A DNA stretch of 64,000 nucleotides from Bradyrhizobium guangzhouense (GTDB lineage Bacteria; Pseudomonadota; Alphaproteobacteria; Rhizobiales; Xanthobacteraceae), in NCBI RefSeq assembly GCF_004114955.1, contig NZ_CP030053.1:2666001-2730000 (forward strand), written 5' to 3'. Both the position numbers and the translations under genes were made by a program. A model generated the notes under the pieces. It searched no databases. It had not been told where the DNA came from and saw only the letters and a list, made by a program, of their open reading frames with translations. Positions 1 to 7,510 of the stretch are shown here, piece by piece (the first letter of the stretch is position 1; each line of letters begins with the position of its first letter).

Positions 1-92
1 GCGTCGATGAGGGCTTGGATCAGTGTCTTCAAACAGAGCTTCAGGCTTTTCGGACGCCCGAGACGAACGCTGAACCAGAAAGTGAACTGAGA

Positions 93-1292
93 ATGTCCGG
101 CACCGACAAGACCAAGGCAGGGCACGCCATCGACGGTCCCATCGTGATCCTGGTCGAGCCGCAGCTCGGGGAGAACATCGGCATGGCCGCGCGCGCGATG
201 GGCAACTTTGCCCTGAGTGCCCTGCGCATCGTCAACCCCCGCGACGGCTGGCCGAACATTGCCGCACAGCGGGCCGCCGCCGGCGCCGACCACATTCTGC
301 AGAAGGTCGAACTGTTCGACACGGTGGAGCAGGCGGTCGCCGACCTCGATTTGCTGTTCGCCACCACCGCGCGCCCTCACGACCAGGCCAAGCCGGTGGT
401 CGGGCCGGAAGCCGCAGCCAGCGAGATCGCCGGGCATATTGTGGCCGGCGGCAGGTGCGGCATCCTGTTCGGCCGCGAGCGCTGGGGCCTCACCAATGAG
501 GAGGTCGGGCTCTCCAACCGCATCATCACCTTCCCGGTCAATCCGGGCTTCGCCTCGCTCAACCTCGCCCAGGCCGTGCTGCTGGTCGGTTATGAGTGGT
601 TCAAGCAGGCGACGGCAGGCGCGCTGCCGCACGGCATGCCGGAACGTTCCGAGCGCGCCTCGCAGCACCAGATGCAGGCCTTCTTCGACAATCTCGTGCG
701 CGAGCTCGACCGCGTCGAATTCCTGCGCCCGGCCGAAAAGCGCGACACCATGCTCGTCAACCTGCGCAACATCTTCAGCCGGATGGAGCCGACCAAGCAG
801 GACATGCACACCCTCCATGGGGTGGTGATGGCGATCGCGGAGGGACGCAAGGGCCCGGCCAAGGGCGGCGTACTCGATGGCGAGCAAGCCACCCGCCTGC
901 GCGCGCTGCTCGCCGAGCATGGGCAGGCCGGCGGCGCACCCGATAGCGGCTCGACCGTGCGCGGCCTCGCGCGCTTGCTCCGCCGCAACCCGACGGATGC
1001 CGAACGCCTGCTCTGGCAGGCGCTGACGCGCGACCGCCGCTTCGCAGGCCAGTTCAAGCGCCAGACGCCGGTCGGCCGCCACATTCCGGACTTCGTCTCG
1101 TTCCCGCATCGGATCGCGATCGAGCTGGTGAACCCGGGCGAGGGTGAGCCGATTGCCGCCGACCGCGCGTTGCGGCGCGCGTGGTTGGAGGCGCGGGATT
1201 ATCGCGTGCTGGAGATTCGGGCTGCGGATGTGGAGCGGGATCTCGAGGCGGAGCTGGTGCGGCTGCAGGGGATGGTGGAGCAGAGTGCGTAA
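93..1292 (+). CDS. TrmJ/SpoU-type RNA 2'-O-methyltransferase fused to DUF559 domain
   Basis: The first 240 residues or so form a SpoU-family (SPOUT) methyltransferase of the TrmJ type, expected to methylate a ribose 2'-OH in tRNA using S-adenosylmethionine. Visible marks are the N-terminal VEPQLGENIGMAARAMGNF block, the mid-domain GILFGRERWGLTNEEV and the knot motif FPVNPGFASLNLAQAV. After a linker the C-terminal ~105 residues (RNPTDAERLLWQAL, then a GRHIPDFV-type block) match DUF559, a domain related to very-short-patch-repair endonucleases. The DUF559 half reads IAIELVNPGEG where family members usually have a longer D-x-G-G-x-H-type segment, so nuclease activity is doubtful. The start at 93 is chosen because homology begins just after it; an open frame continues upstream to 15. 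About 399 residues, against about 250 for TrmJ alone. Confidence 0.85.
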   Translation: MSGTDKTKAGHAIDGPIVILVEPQLGENIGMAARAMGNFALSALRIVNPRDGWPNIAAQRAAAGADHILQKVELFDTVEQAVADLDLLFATTARPHDQAKPVVGPEAAASEIAGHIVAGGRCGILFGRERWGLTNEEVGLSNRIITFPVNPGFASLNLAQAVLLVGYEWFKQATAGALPHGMPERSERASQHQMQAFFDNLVRELDRVEFLRPAEKRDTMLVNLRNIFSRMEPTKQDMHTLHGVVMAIAEGRKGPAKGGVLDGEQATRLRALLAEHGQAGGAPDSGSTVRGLARLLRRNPTDAERLLWQALTRDRRFAGQFKRQTPVGRHIPDFVSFPHRIAIELVNPGEGEPIAADRALRRAWLEARDYRVLEIRAADVERDLEAELVRLQGMVEQSA

Positions 1293-1293
1293 T

Positions 1294-1386
1294 TCACTTG
1301 CCCGGCTGGTCCAGGAACGCATAGAGCGTCGCGATCCTGCCATCCTCCAGAGTAATGACGTCCCATCTGATGGTCACAGGGGGATC
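1294..1386 (-). pseudogene. C-terminal remnant of a SnoaL/NTF2-like protein
   Basis: Reading the minus strand, the last ~29 codons before the stop at 1294 encode ITLEDGRIATLYAFLDQ. This resembles the conserved final strand of SnoaL-like (nuclear transport factor 2 fold) proteins. Upstream in the same frame the sequence stops looking like the family, and no start or cone-shaped domain can be found, so this looks like the surviving tail of a deleted gene. The identification rests on one short motif. Confidence 0.45.
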
Positions 1387-1437
1387 GTGCGTCTCACATT
1401 TACGACACGACGGGGTCTGTCGCGGGCCGTTCGCGCG

Positions 1438-1478
1438 CTGATCGATCATCTCGCGGCTGGTTTTTCTAGAACGTTGGT
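1438..1478. repeat. Short imperfect direct repeat, copy 1 (of 2)
   Basis: A segment starting CTGATCGATCATCT and ending near ACGTTG matches the segment at 3330-3370 in the same orientation at roughly four fifths of 41 positions. The two copies bracket the degraded, hypothetical-rich stretch from 1480 to 3330. Confidence 0.6.
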
Positions 1479-1653
1479 GTCGTGGGTGGACTAGCCGAGC
1501 AAACGCAATTCGCGCCTCCGCTCGTCTAGGCGACGGGGCTCCGGACACTGGGGCGCTAGGGTGGCAATTGCCGCCGATTAGAGCGGGATGGCGTGGACCT
1601 ATTCGTTTGACAGCCCGATCGCACGTTGCGCGAACCGCGCTATGCCGGGGTCG

Positions 1654-1905
1654 TCAGAAGATCGAGTAGTCGATTCCATTCTTTTTCAAGTCATGAACGA
1701 AATCGTCCGGGACTCTCGGAAAGTGGCAACGATTCCGCCCATCCGGCCCATGCATCGGGAGTTCGGCATCCACATGAAGTTGAAGTTCGCCTAGCTGCTT
1801 CGGCGGCCGTAGTGCGCGCTGGCGTTCACTCCATAGAGTTTGAACTCTGCGCTCGTCAAAAGCATCAACTGAGATGTTCAAGCCAACAAACTCCCCGTGA
1901 GGCAA
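1654..1905 (-). CDS. Hypothetical protein, doubtful
   Basis: An 83-codon minus-strand frame beginning at TTG. The C-terminal half (LHVDAELPMHGPDGRNRCHF, then VPDDFVHDLKKNGIDYSIF) reads like a real globular protein end, but the N-terminal part does not look as coherent and there is no clear ribosome binding site. It may be a decayed gene tail. I recognise no family. The rest of 1387-2031 holds no gene I can support. Confidence 0.3.
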   Translation of the reverse strand: MPHGEFVGLNISVDAFDERRVQTLWSERQRALRPPKQLGELQLHVDAELPMHGPDGRNRCHFPRVPDDFVHDLKKNGIDYSIF

Positions 1906-2031
1906 TTATAATATCACTTATCCCGGCGGAGCGTTACGTCAGGGCTGCATAAAGGTGTGGATATAGGCTTGAAGTGACTTGTAGTATGCGGCAGCTCAAG
2001 CCTGAGTCGAGCTAGATGGAGTTTGAGTCGA

Positions 2032-2343
2032 ATGACCGGACCGCAACAAGTCTATAGTCAGCCGGCGCGGAATGCGGAAGAACTCCGCCGGCGCAGCGTT
2101 CGCCCGATACACAGCGGTCATATTTGGCACGGCACCGATCAGATCGGTTGGATCGAGAATGGCGGCGTGTTCAGCGTCGCGACGAAGAAGAAGTTTGCGA
2201 TGCTCGACGACGACGGCAATCTGTACGACCTGAATGGTCAGTCACTGAATTTAAGCCTTCAACAGGTCAATAGCGGCGGTCGCCTCGGGCCGGACAATCA
2301 TGCACACGCCGTTGCGCGCTTCAAGGAACTCGGAGATGGCTAG
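2032..2343 (+). CDS. Hypothetical protein
   Basis: A 103-residue protein of unknown function starting MTGPQQVYSQPARN; a TTG nine bases upstream (2023) is an alternative start. The middle (IGWIENGGVFSVATKKKF, then DDDGNLYDLNGQSL) is rich in short beta-strand-like turns with Gly and Asp, suggesting a small beta-sheet protein. No signal peptide or membrane segment. Its stop overlaps the start of the next gene by 8 bases, so the two are probably co-transcribed. The locus lies in a stretch with lower GC than its neighbours, consistent with an acquired or fast-evolving segment. Confidence 0.5.
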   Translation: MTGPQQVYSQPARNAEELRRRSVRPIHSGHIWHGTDQIGWIENGGVFSVATKKKFAMLDDDGNLYDLNGQSLNLSLQQVNSGGRLGPDNHAHAVARFKELGDG

Positions 2344-2560
2344 CTCTCAGCCGATCATGGAAGTCCAAGTCTTCCAGCACCCTAAAGGCCATGTCTTGGG
2401 AGTCTTTAGACTAGGCGATCCCCGACCGGGCAAGGTGAACGCCTATTCGGCGGCAATGCCGATTGTTGAAGCACTTGAGTGCGCGTTGAAGATCGCACGG
2501 TCCAGGTCGGCCGATGTCGTGGTCGACGATCCGCACGGGCGCTTGTTCTGGAGACACTAG
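2336..2560 (+). CDS. Hypothetical protein
   Basis: A 74-residue protein starting MASSQPIMEVQVFQHPKGHV, unknown function. The ATG at 2336 overlaps the end of the preceding gene by 8 bases (translational coupling), which is why I prefer it to the in-frame ATG at 2300. Predicted fold: short beta-rich N-terminus and one helix (IVEALECALKIARS). No family recognised. Confidence 0.45.
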   Translation: MASSQPIMEVQVFQHPKGHVLGVFRLGDPRPGKVNAYSAAMPIVEALECALKIARSRSADVVVDDPHGRLFWRH

Positions 2561-2577
2561 CGCAGTGCTGCGAGCGC

Positions 2578-3060
2578 TCATACCTTCAAGACGTATTGCA
2601 GAGCCGGCTGCCCCGAAAGTTCGTCCGTTACCGCGGTTGGCTCTTTAGATATCGTTGCGGCCGCGAGACGCTTCGATGGCTCATTCTCTACGCTGACGAT
2701 GGCCTCAACATAAAACGATTTGATTTTTGCGTCTCGCGCTAATCCTTGCTTCAATTCGGCTATCGCGGCCGCGACAAGGCGTTTGGCGTGGCCCTTGCGG
2801 CGGTACTCCCTTGCGACAGCCACGCCAGCCTGAAAACAAGGTAGCCCGTTCAAAAGCTGGGCGGGGACCATTTGAACCAAGCCCACCACTTTCTTCCCGT
2901 CCAGCTTTGCATAGGTCATACGATTTACGCCAGGCGCGGGGTGGTCGAGATGGACGATGAGCTCCCGATCCAATGCACCTTTTTGCACGATTAATTCTCC
3001 GTCGCGCAGCGCCCGCTGAAATGACGGTAGAGAGTCGTGCGGGTCAGTCATTTGCGGCAA
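2578..3060 (-). CDS. GNAT-family N-acetyltransferase
   Basis: A 160-residue protein with the acetyl-CoA binding motif A of GNAT enzymes, GVAVAREYRRKGHAKRLV (the R-x-x-G-x-A pyrophosphate loop), preceded by a beta strand ending in a small hydrophobic segment (KVVGLVQMV). It should transfer an acetyl group from acetyl-CoA to an amine, but the substrate cannot be told from the sequence. Start is either the ATG at 3060 or the one three codons later (MTDPHDS). It converges on the hypothetical pair upstream, leaving only 17 bases between stops. Confidence 0.7.
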   Translation of the reverse strand: MPQMTDPHDSLPSFQRALRDGELIVQKGALDRELIVHLDHPAPGVNRMTYAKLDGKKVVGLVQMVPAQLLNGLPCFQAGVAVAREYRRKGHAKRLVAAAIAELKQGLARDAKIKSFYVEAIVSVENEPSKRLAAATISKEPTAVTDELSGQPALQYVLKV

Positions 3061-3251
3061 GGTTTTCTCCGGGCGCCGAGTTCAAGCAAATATATAACAT
3101 CCGGCGTCGCTCAACGCTACGTGGCGTTCCGTTCTTATGCTGGCTTCGCCTCACGGTCTCTCCCGAATGGTCAGTCTCTCTCTGCGGCCTAATTCAAACT
3201 ACGACGCGCGCCCAAGCTGCACTTCGCGCGGCGGCGCGAAGCGCGGTCGGC

Positions 3252-3331
3252 GTGCGTAACCCATCACTTCTGTTTCTGCAGAGACGAACGGTGGTGGATT
3301 ACGCCTTCGGCTAATCCACCCTACGAGATCT
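3252..3331. repeat. Interspersed palindromic repeat, family A (copy 1)
   Basis: The stretch GTAACCCATCACTTCTG ... GGATTACGCCTTCGGCTAAT ... CACCCTACGAGATCT is closely matched by 35931-36005 in the same orientation. Complementary arms (ggtggatt-type and aatccacc-type) allow a hairpin around GCCTTCGGC. It lies immediately upstream of the cynS promoter. Together with 3061-3251, where I see nothing else, it fills the gap before cynS. Confidence 0.7.
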
Positions 3332-3370
3332 GATCGATCATCTGGCGGCGGGGTTTTCCAGGACGTTGTC
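3330..3370. repeat. Short imperfect direct repeat, copy 2 (of 2)
   Basis: Same orientation and about 80 percent identical by eye to 1438-1478; begins CTGATCGATCATCT and ends GGACGTTG. See the first copy. Confidence 0.6.
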
Positions 3371-3392
3371 CTGAAGCCACGAGCCTCATTTA

Positions 3393-3410
3393 TTGGCACG
3401 TTTCGTGCCT
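3393..3410 (+). promoter_or_regulatory. Candidate sigma-54 (RpoN) promoter of cynS
   Basis: TTGGCACG, then TTTC, then GTGCC gives the invariant GG-N10-GC arrangement of a -24/-12 promoter, with GG at 3395-3396 and GC at 3407-3408. TTGGCACG is a full match to the -24 consensus; the -12 box is weaker (GTGCC instead of TTGCA/T). Predicted transcription start is near 3420, 35 bases before the cynS ATG. The same bases also form a 6-3-6 inverted repeat, GGCACG-TTT-CGTGCC. Confidence 0.6.
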
Positions 3411-3454
3411 CCGAAAGCGGCAGGCGGCAAATGCCTAGCGACGGAGACCATGAC

Positions 3455-3937
3455 ATGAAACGCGAAGACCTCACCGAGAAGCTGCTCGACATCAAGCGCG
3501 AGAAGGGCTGGAGCTGGAAATACATCTGCGAAAAAATCGGCGGTTATTCCGAGGTGCTGATAACAGGCGCGATCCTCGGCCAGATGAAGCTGACGAAGCC
3601 GCAGGCTGCCAATGCCGCCGAGCTGTTCGGCCTGTCGAAGGCCGAGACGTCGATGCTGAACGAGACACCGATGCGCGGCATGCCGATGCCGCCGACCGAC
3701 CCCCTGATCTATCGTTTCTATGAGCTGGTGATGGTCAACGGTCCGGCCTGGAAGGCGTTGATCGAAGAGGAATATGGCGATGGCATCATGTCGGCGATCG
3801 ACTTCGACATGGTGATGGAACGCTTGCCGAATCCGAAGGGCGATCGCGTCAAGATCACGATGTCAGGCAAATTCCTGCCGTACAAATATTACGGCGCCAG
3901 CGGCAACGTGCCGGAGTACGGCTTCAAGGAAGGCTGA
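3455..3937 (+). CDS. cynS: Cyanate hydratase (cyanase)
   Basis: Converts cyanate and bicarbonate to ammonia and two CO2, detoxifying cyanate and supplying nitrogen. The 160-residue protein has the N-terminal helical domain (KREDLTEKLLDIKREKG) and the conserved C-terminal dimer domain. The catalytic residues line up at Arg87, Glu90 (YRFYELV) and Ser113 (GDGIMSAIDF), with the same spacing as Arg96/Glu99/Ser122 of the E. coli enzyme. The start MKREDL is chosen over an in-frame ATG at 3431 because of a GGAG at 3443-3446 and the family length (156 in E. coli). No cynT carbonic anhydrase or cynX is adjacent. The sigma-54-like promoter just upstream suggests control by nitrogen supply. Confidence 0.95.
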   Translation: MKREDLTEKLLDIKREKGWSWKYICEKIGGYSEVLITGAILGQMKLTKPQAANAAELFGLSKAETSMLNETPMRGMPMPPTDPLIYRFYELVMVNGPAWKALIEEEYGDGIMSAIDFDMVMERLPNPKGDRVKITMSGKFLPYKYYGASGNVPEYGFKEG

Positions 3938-3944
3938 GGCCCTT

Positions 3945-4026
3945 CGTCATTGCGAGCGAAGCAATCCAGAATCTTTCCACGGCGGCAGTCTGGATTGCTT
4001 CGTCGCAAGAGCTCCTCGCAATGACG
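3945..4026. repeat. Interspersed palindromic repeat, family B (copy 1)
   Basis: Long imperfect palindrome starting CGTCATTGCGAGCGAAG and ending CTCGCAATGACG, with the core AATCCAGAATCTTT ... GGCAGTCTGGATTGCTTCG. A near-identical copy occurs at 26778-26858. It lies between the convergent cynS and purB ends and could act as a transcript-end hairpin. Confidence 0.85.
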
Positions 4027-4036
4027 ACGAGACATG

Positions 4037-5467
4037 TCAGAGGATCGCGCCGGGCGTGTACTTGGCAGCCTCGGGCTTTGCCTTGGCCAGCGCGTCCACC
4101 TGCTCAGCAAAATAGTCGACCTGAGCGCCGGCATCGCCGGAATTGGCGCGGCCGTGATCGAGCACTTGGGCGAGCTCGGCTTCACTGAGGCCGAGGCGCT
4201 GGTCGGCGGCGAGGCGCTTGAGCAAATCGTTCTGCACGATCTTGCCGGTGCGCAGGTCTCTGATGGCAGCGACGGCGTGCTCCTTGATCGCCTCATGCGC
4301 GCCTTCGCGGCCCGCGCCCTTCTTCACTGCTTCCATCATGACAGTGGTGGTGAGCAGGAAGGGCAGGTACCGATTCAGCTCGGTCGCGACGACCGCGTCG
4401 AATATTTCCATCTGGTCGAGCACCGAGAGCAGGGTCTCGAGCAGGCCGTCCATGGCGAGGAAGGCATCGGGCAGCATGACGCGGCGGACCACGGAGCAGG
4501 AGACGTCGCCTTCGTTCCACTGATCGCCGGCAAGCCCGGCGGCCATCGCGAGATAGCCCTTCAAGACGACATGCAGGCCGTTGATGCGCTCGCAGGAGCG
4601 GCTGTTCATCTTGTGCGGCATCGCGGAGGAGCCGACCTGGCCCTTGGCAAAGCCTTCGCTGGCAAGCTCATGGCCCGCCATCAGCCGCAGCGTCTTGGCG
4701 AAATTGCCGGGACCGCTGGCAAGCTCGGTCAGCACGCTGACGGCGCGGAAGTCGAGGCTGCGCGGATAGACCTGGCCGACCGCATCGAAGCTCCTGGGCA
4801 GGCCGAGATGGACGAGGATGCGCTGCTCGAGTGCGCGCGCCTTGCCGGCATCGCCGTTGAACAGGGTGATCTGGTCGAGCCGCGTGCCGACCGCGCCCTT
4901 CAGACCGCGCGCGGGATAGCTGTCGAGCACGCTGACGAGGCTCTGATGCGACACCAGCATCTCCTCGCCGAACATGGCGATGCGCTTGCCGAGCGTGGTG
5001 ACCTGCGCGGCGACGTTGTGCGTGCGCGCCGTGAACGGCATGTCGCGGAATTGCTTGGCGTGCCTGGCAAAGCGAATCAGCGCGGCGATGCTCTTGGTCT
5101 CGACCAGCTGGAGACCGCGATAGACCTGCAGCTGCTCCACGTTCTCGGTGAGGTCGCGGCTGGTCATGCCCTTGTGCAGGTGCTCGTGACCGGCGAGATC
5201 GCAGAACTCCTCGATTCTAGCCTTGACGTCGTGGCGGGTGATGCGCTCGCGCCGCATGATGGAGGCGAGGTCGACCTGGTCCTTCACGCGCTCGTAAGCC
5301 TCGATCACGCCATCGGGCACCGGGATACCGAGATCGCGCTGCGCCTTCAGCACGGCGATCCAATAGTCGCGTTCGAGGCGAACCTTGCCTTCGCCGCTCC
5401 AGATGGCGCGCATCGCGGGCGAGGCATAGCGTTGGGCAAGGACGTTGGAGATGTGATCCTGTGACAT
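4037..5467 (-). CDS. purB: Adenylosuccinate lyase
   Basis: Catalyses two steps of purine synthesis: SAICAR to AICAR plus fumarate, and adenylosuccinate to AMP plus fumarate. About 476 residues from MSQDHISNVLAQRY; fumarase/aspartase-superfamily landmarks include HKGMTSRDLTEN near residue 100, TARTHNVAAQ with the catalytic His, and the flexible signature loop GSSAMPHKMNSRSCE around 280. The length and the large C-terminal helical part fit the longer eukaryote-like PurB class rather than the ~430-residue Bacillus type. The frame is open further upstream to 5542, but homology starts at 5467. It lies next to purC/S/Q/L but is transcribed in the opposite direction. Confidence 0.95.
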   Translation of the reverse strand: MSQDHISNVLAQRYASPAMRAIWSGEGKVRLERDYWIAVLKAQRDLGIPVPDGVIEAYERVKDQVDLASIMRRERITRHDVKARIEEFCDLAGHEHLHKGMTSRDLTENVEQLQVYRGLQLVETKSIAALIRFARHAKQFRDMPFTARTHNVAAQVTTLGKRIAMFGEEMLVSHQSLVSVLDSYPARGLKGAVGTRLDQITLFNGDAGKARALEQRILVHLGLPRSFDAVGQVYPRSLDFRAVSVLTELASGPGNFAKTLRLMAGHELASEGFAKGQVGSSAMPHKMNSRSCERINGLHVVLKGYLAMAAGLAGDQWNEGDVSCSVVRRVMLPDAFLAMDGLLETLLSVLDQMEIFDAVVATELNRYLPFLLTTTVMMEAVKKGAGREGAHEAIKEHAVAAIRDLRTGKIVQNDLLKRLAADQRLGLSEAELAQVLDHGRANSGDAGAQVDYFAEQVDALAKAKPEAAKYTPGAIL

Positions 5468-5561
5468 GCCGCCCATTTGGCACCGCCAGGAGCCGGCTGC
5501 AAGCCCGGGAGCGTGAGGGGTGGATGGGCCTTCCATGCCCATCCCCCGCCCACCGTTGAGA

Positions 5562-5885
5562 TTACGTGCCGGCCTTCACCTCGGCCGCCGCGACCGCGAT
5601 CAGCTCGCTCATCTTGGCCCGAATCGCCTGCTCGGTGAGGGCCACGTTCCTGGCGGCGAAATCGGCCATGACCTTGCGCAGGACGTCGCCATCGCCGGCC
5701 TCCTCGAAATCGGCGGCGACCACCTCCTTGGCATAGGCGGCGGCGGCTTCGCCCGTGATTCCGAGCTTTTCGGCCGCCCACAGACCCAGCAGCCGGTTAC
5801 GGCGGGCCACCGCCTTGAATTTTTGCTCCTCGTCGAGGGCAAACTTCTTCTCAAAGCCTTCTTCGCGCTTGTTGAATTCGCTCAT
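5562..5885 (-). CDS. DUF1476 protein, F1-ATPase inhibitor zeta-subunit family
   Basis: A 107-residue helical protein starting MSEFNKREEGFEKKFALDEE. The motif FNKREEGFEKKFAxDEE is the hallmark of DUF1476, whose Paracoccus member (zeta subunit) inhibits ATP hydrolysis by the alphaproteobacterial F1Fo-ATP synthase. Membership is clear from the sequence; the inhibitory role is transferred from the Paracoccus protein. The start is set where the conserved N-terminal inhibitory segment begins; the upstream in-frame codons to 5951 look non-coding. Between purB and the divergent purC. Confidence 0.85.
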   Translation of the reverse strand: MSEFNKREEGFEKKFALDEEQKFKAVARRNRLLGLWAAEKLGITGEAAAAYAKEVVAADFEEAGDGDVLRKVMADFAARNVALTEQAIRAKMSELIAVAAAEVKAGT

Positions 5886-6220
5886 GCGTCTTCCGATTCC
5901 TCCGGGGGGCTGCTGGACGTGGCGGCCCTCGTTGCGAGGGCCCCCGCGCATGCCTAGATAGAGGGCAGGATCGGCGAAACAACGAGCCGTAAAGCCGCAG
6001 GCAAGGTGGTATAAGTCAGCGTCGGATGGGCCGGATCGATTGTGCTGGGACAGCCAATCGGATAGGTTGCCTAAAGGCTTGGTTCCCGTTCTGTTTCCCT
6101 TGGCGTTTCCAGGGATTGAGATGGGGTTCCAGGTCGTTCACGGCAGCTCCGCTGTGGGTCGTAACCTGGTAACCGGAGCACACCAAATACATGGATTTCA
6201 ACAAAACACGGTACATCCCA
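5886..6220. other. Intergenic region between DUF1476 gene and purC
   Basis: About 335 bases separating divergent genes, so it must hold the start signals of both. I see no convincing -35/-10 pair, riboswitch fold or repeat here. An in-frame ATG at 6191 ([10 protein letters not shown]) with a GGAG about a dozen bases before it could extend purC upstream. Confidence 0.4.
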
Positions 6221-6988
6221 ATGAGCCGTCGGCGTCGCATTTATGAAGGCAAGGCAAAGGTTCTGTATGAAGGCCCGGAGCCCGGTACCCTGATCCAGCA
6301 CTTCAAGGACGACGCCACCGCGTTCAATGCCAAAAAGCATCAGGTGATCGAGGGCAAGGGTGTCCTCAACAACCGGATCTCGGAGTACCTGTTTCAGCAC
6401 CTCAACGACATCGGGGTGCCGACCCATTTCATCCGCCGTCTCAACATGCGCGAGCAGTTGATTCGCGAGGTCGAGATCGTGCCGCTCGAGGTGGTGGTGC
6501 GGAACGTCGCCGCCGGCTCGCTGTCGCAGCGCCTCGGCATCGAGGAGGGCACCCAGCTGCCCCGTTCGATCATCGAGTTCTATTACAAGAACGACCAGCT
6601 CAACGACCCCATGGTGTCGGAAGAGCACATCACCGCGTTCGGCTGGGCCACGCCCCAGGAGATCGACGACATCATGGCGCTCGCCATCCGCGTCAACGAT
6701 TTCCTCACCGGCCTCTTCCTCGGCATCGGCATCCGCCTCGTCGACTTCAAGATGGAGTGCGGCCGCCTGTTCGAGAACGAGATGATGCGCATCATCGTCG
6801 CCGACGAGATCTCGCCGGACAGCTGCCGTCTCTGGGATATCAAGTCGAACGAGAAGCTCGACAAGGATCGTTTCCGCAGGGATCTCGGCGGCCTGCTCGA
6901 GGCCTATACCGAAGTCGCAAAGCGCCTCGGCATCCTCATGGAGAACGAGCGCCCGCAGGGCACGGGTCCCGTGCTGGTGAAGAGCTGA
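6221..6988 (+). CDS. purC: Phosphoribosylaminoimidazole-succinocarboxamide (SAICAR) synthase
   Basis: Joins CAIR and aspartate with ATP to make SAICAR, step 7 of purine synthesis, the substrate of the neighbouring PurB. About 255 residues starting [18 protein letters not shown]; the EGKAKxxY ATP-binding start, the [10 protein letters not shown] block and the [10 protein letters not shown] / [13 protein letters not shown] signatures of SAICAR synthetase are all present. An alternative start lies ten codons upstream at 6191. purS follows after 13 bases, so this is the first gene of a purC-purS-(small gene)-purQ operon. Confidence 0.95.
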   Translation: MSRRRRIYEGKAKVLYEGPEPGTLIQHFKDDATAFNAKKHQVIEGKGVLNNRISEYLFQHLNDIGVPTHFIRRLNMREQLIREVEIVPLEVVVRNVAAGSLSQRLGIEEGTQLPRSIIEFYYKNDQLNDPMVSEEHITAFGWATPQEIDDIMALAIRVNDFLTGLFLGIGIRLVDFKMECGRLFENEMMRIIVADEISPDSCRLWDIKSNEKLDKDRFRRDLGGLLEAYTEVAKRLGILMENERPQGTGPVLVKS

Positions 6989-7001
6989 GAGGAATATCGA
7001 C

Positions 7002-7244
7002 GTGAAGGCACGTGTTACCGTTACCCTGAAGACCGGCATCCTCGATCCGCAGGGCAAGGCCATCGAAGGCGCGCTGAAGTCGCTCGGCGTGGACGGCGTC
7101 GCCAGCGTCCGCCAGGGCAAGGTGTTCGACATCGAGCTCGCCGGCGCCGACAAGGCCAAGGCCGAAGCCGCGCTGAAGGACGCCGCCGACAAGCTGCTCG
7201 CCAACACCGTGATCGAGAACTACGCGATCGAGATGAAGGCATAG
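7002..7244 (+). CDS. purS: FGAM synthase subunit PurS
   Basis: Small bridging subunit of the three-part formylglycinamidine ribonucleotide synthase (PurS-PurQ-PurL), which moves ammonia from PurQ to PurL. 80 residues, GTG start with AGAGGA upstream; the pattern MKARVTVTLKTGILDPQGKAI then VDGVASVRQGKVFDIEL is typical PurS. The small-subunit form matches the ~736-residue small PurL encoded downstream. Confidence 0.93.
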   Translation: MKARVTVTLKTGILDPQGKAIEGALKSLGVDGVASVRQGKVFDIELAGADKAKAEAALKDAADKLLANTVIENYAIEMKA

Positions 7245-7255
7245 GGGTTGGCAGA

Positions 7256-7510
7256 ATGGCCGACGTCACTGCGGAATTGATGTTCGAAGTGATGAAGTCG
7301 ATTCAAGCACGGCTTGCGCAGGTGGACGGCAAGATCGACGAAATGAATCAGAGTTTGCAAGCTTTGCGAGTTTCGCAAAATGCGACCCGTCAGGAGATTA
7401 CGGGCGTTTTTCAGGAAATCGCGAGCGTTCATGCGACCCTCGTACGACATGAGGGGCGACTTGATCGAATCCAAAAACGTCTCGAACTGAGCGGCGCACC
7501 TACATCATGA
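7256..7510 (+). CDS. Small coiled-coil protein within the pur operon
   Basis: An 84-residue protein of unknown function between purS and purQ. Almost the whole length has a heptad pattern ([39 protein letters not shown], then [18 protein letters not shown]), predicting a long amphipathic coiled coil. It has no signal peptide or membrane segment. Its TGA overlaps the purQ ATG (ATGA at 7507-7510), and it starts only 11 bases after purS, so it must be translated from the same message. It resembles small coiled-coil proteins annotated as hypothetical in related genomes; any role in the PurSQL complex is guesswork. Confidence 0.75.
   Translation: MADVTAELMFEVMKSIQARLAQVDGKIDEMNQSLQALRVSQNATRQEITGVFQEIASVHATLVRHEGRLDRIQKRLELSGAPTS

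Noticed and set aside
4034..5464. A 476-codon open frame on the plus strand opposite purB
   Set aside because: Fully antisense to a well-conserved gene; long antisense frames are common in GC-rich DNA and the protein is low-complexity Ala/Gly/Asp-rich.
6071..7207. A 378-codon minus-strand frame opposite purC/purS
   Set aside because: Antisense shadow; the encoded sequence has no family features.
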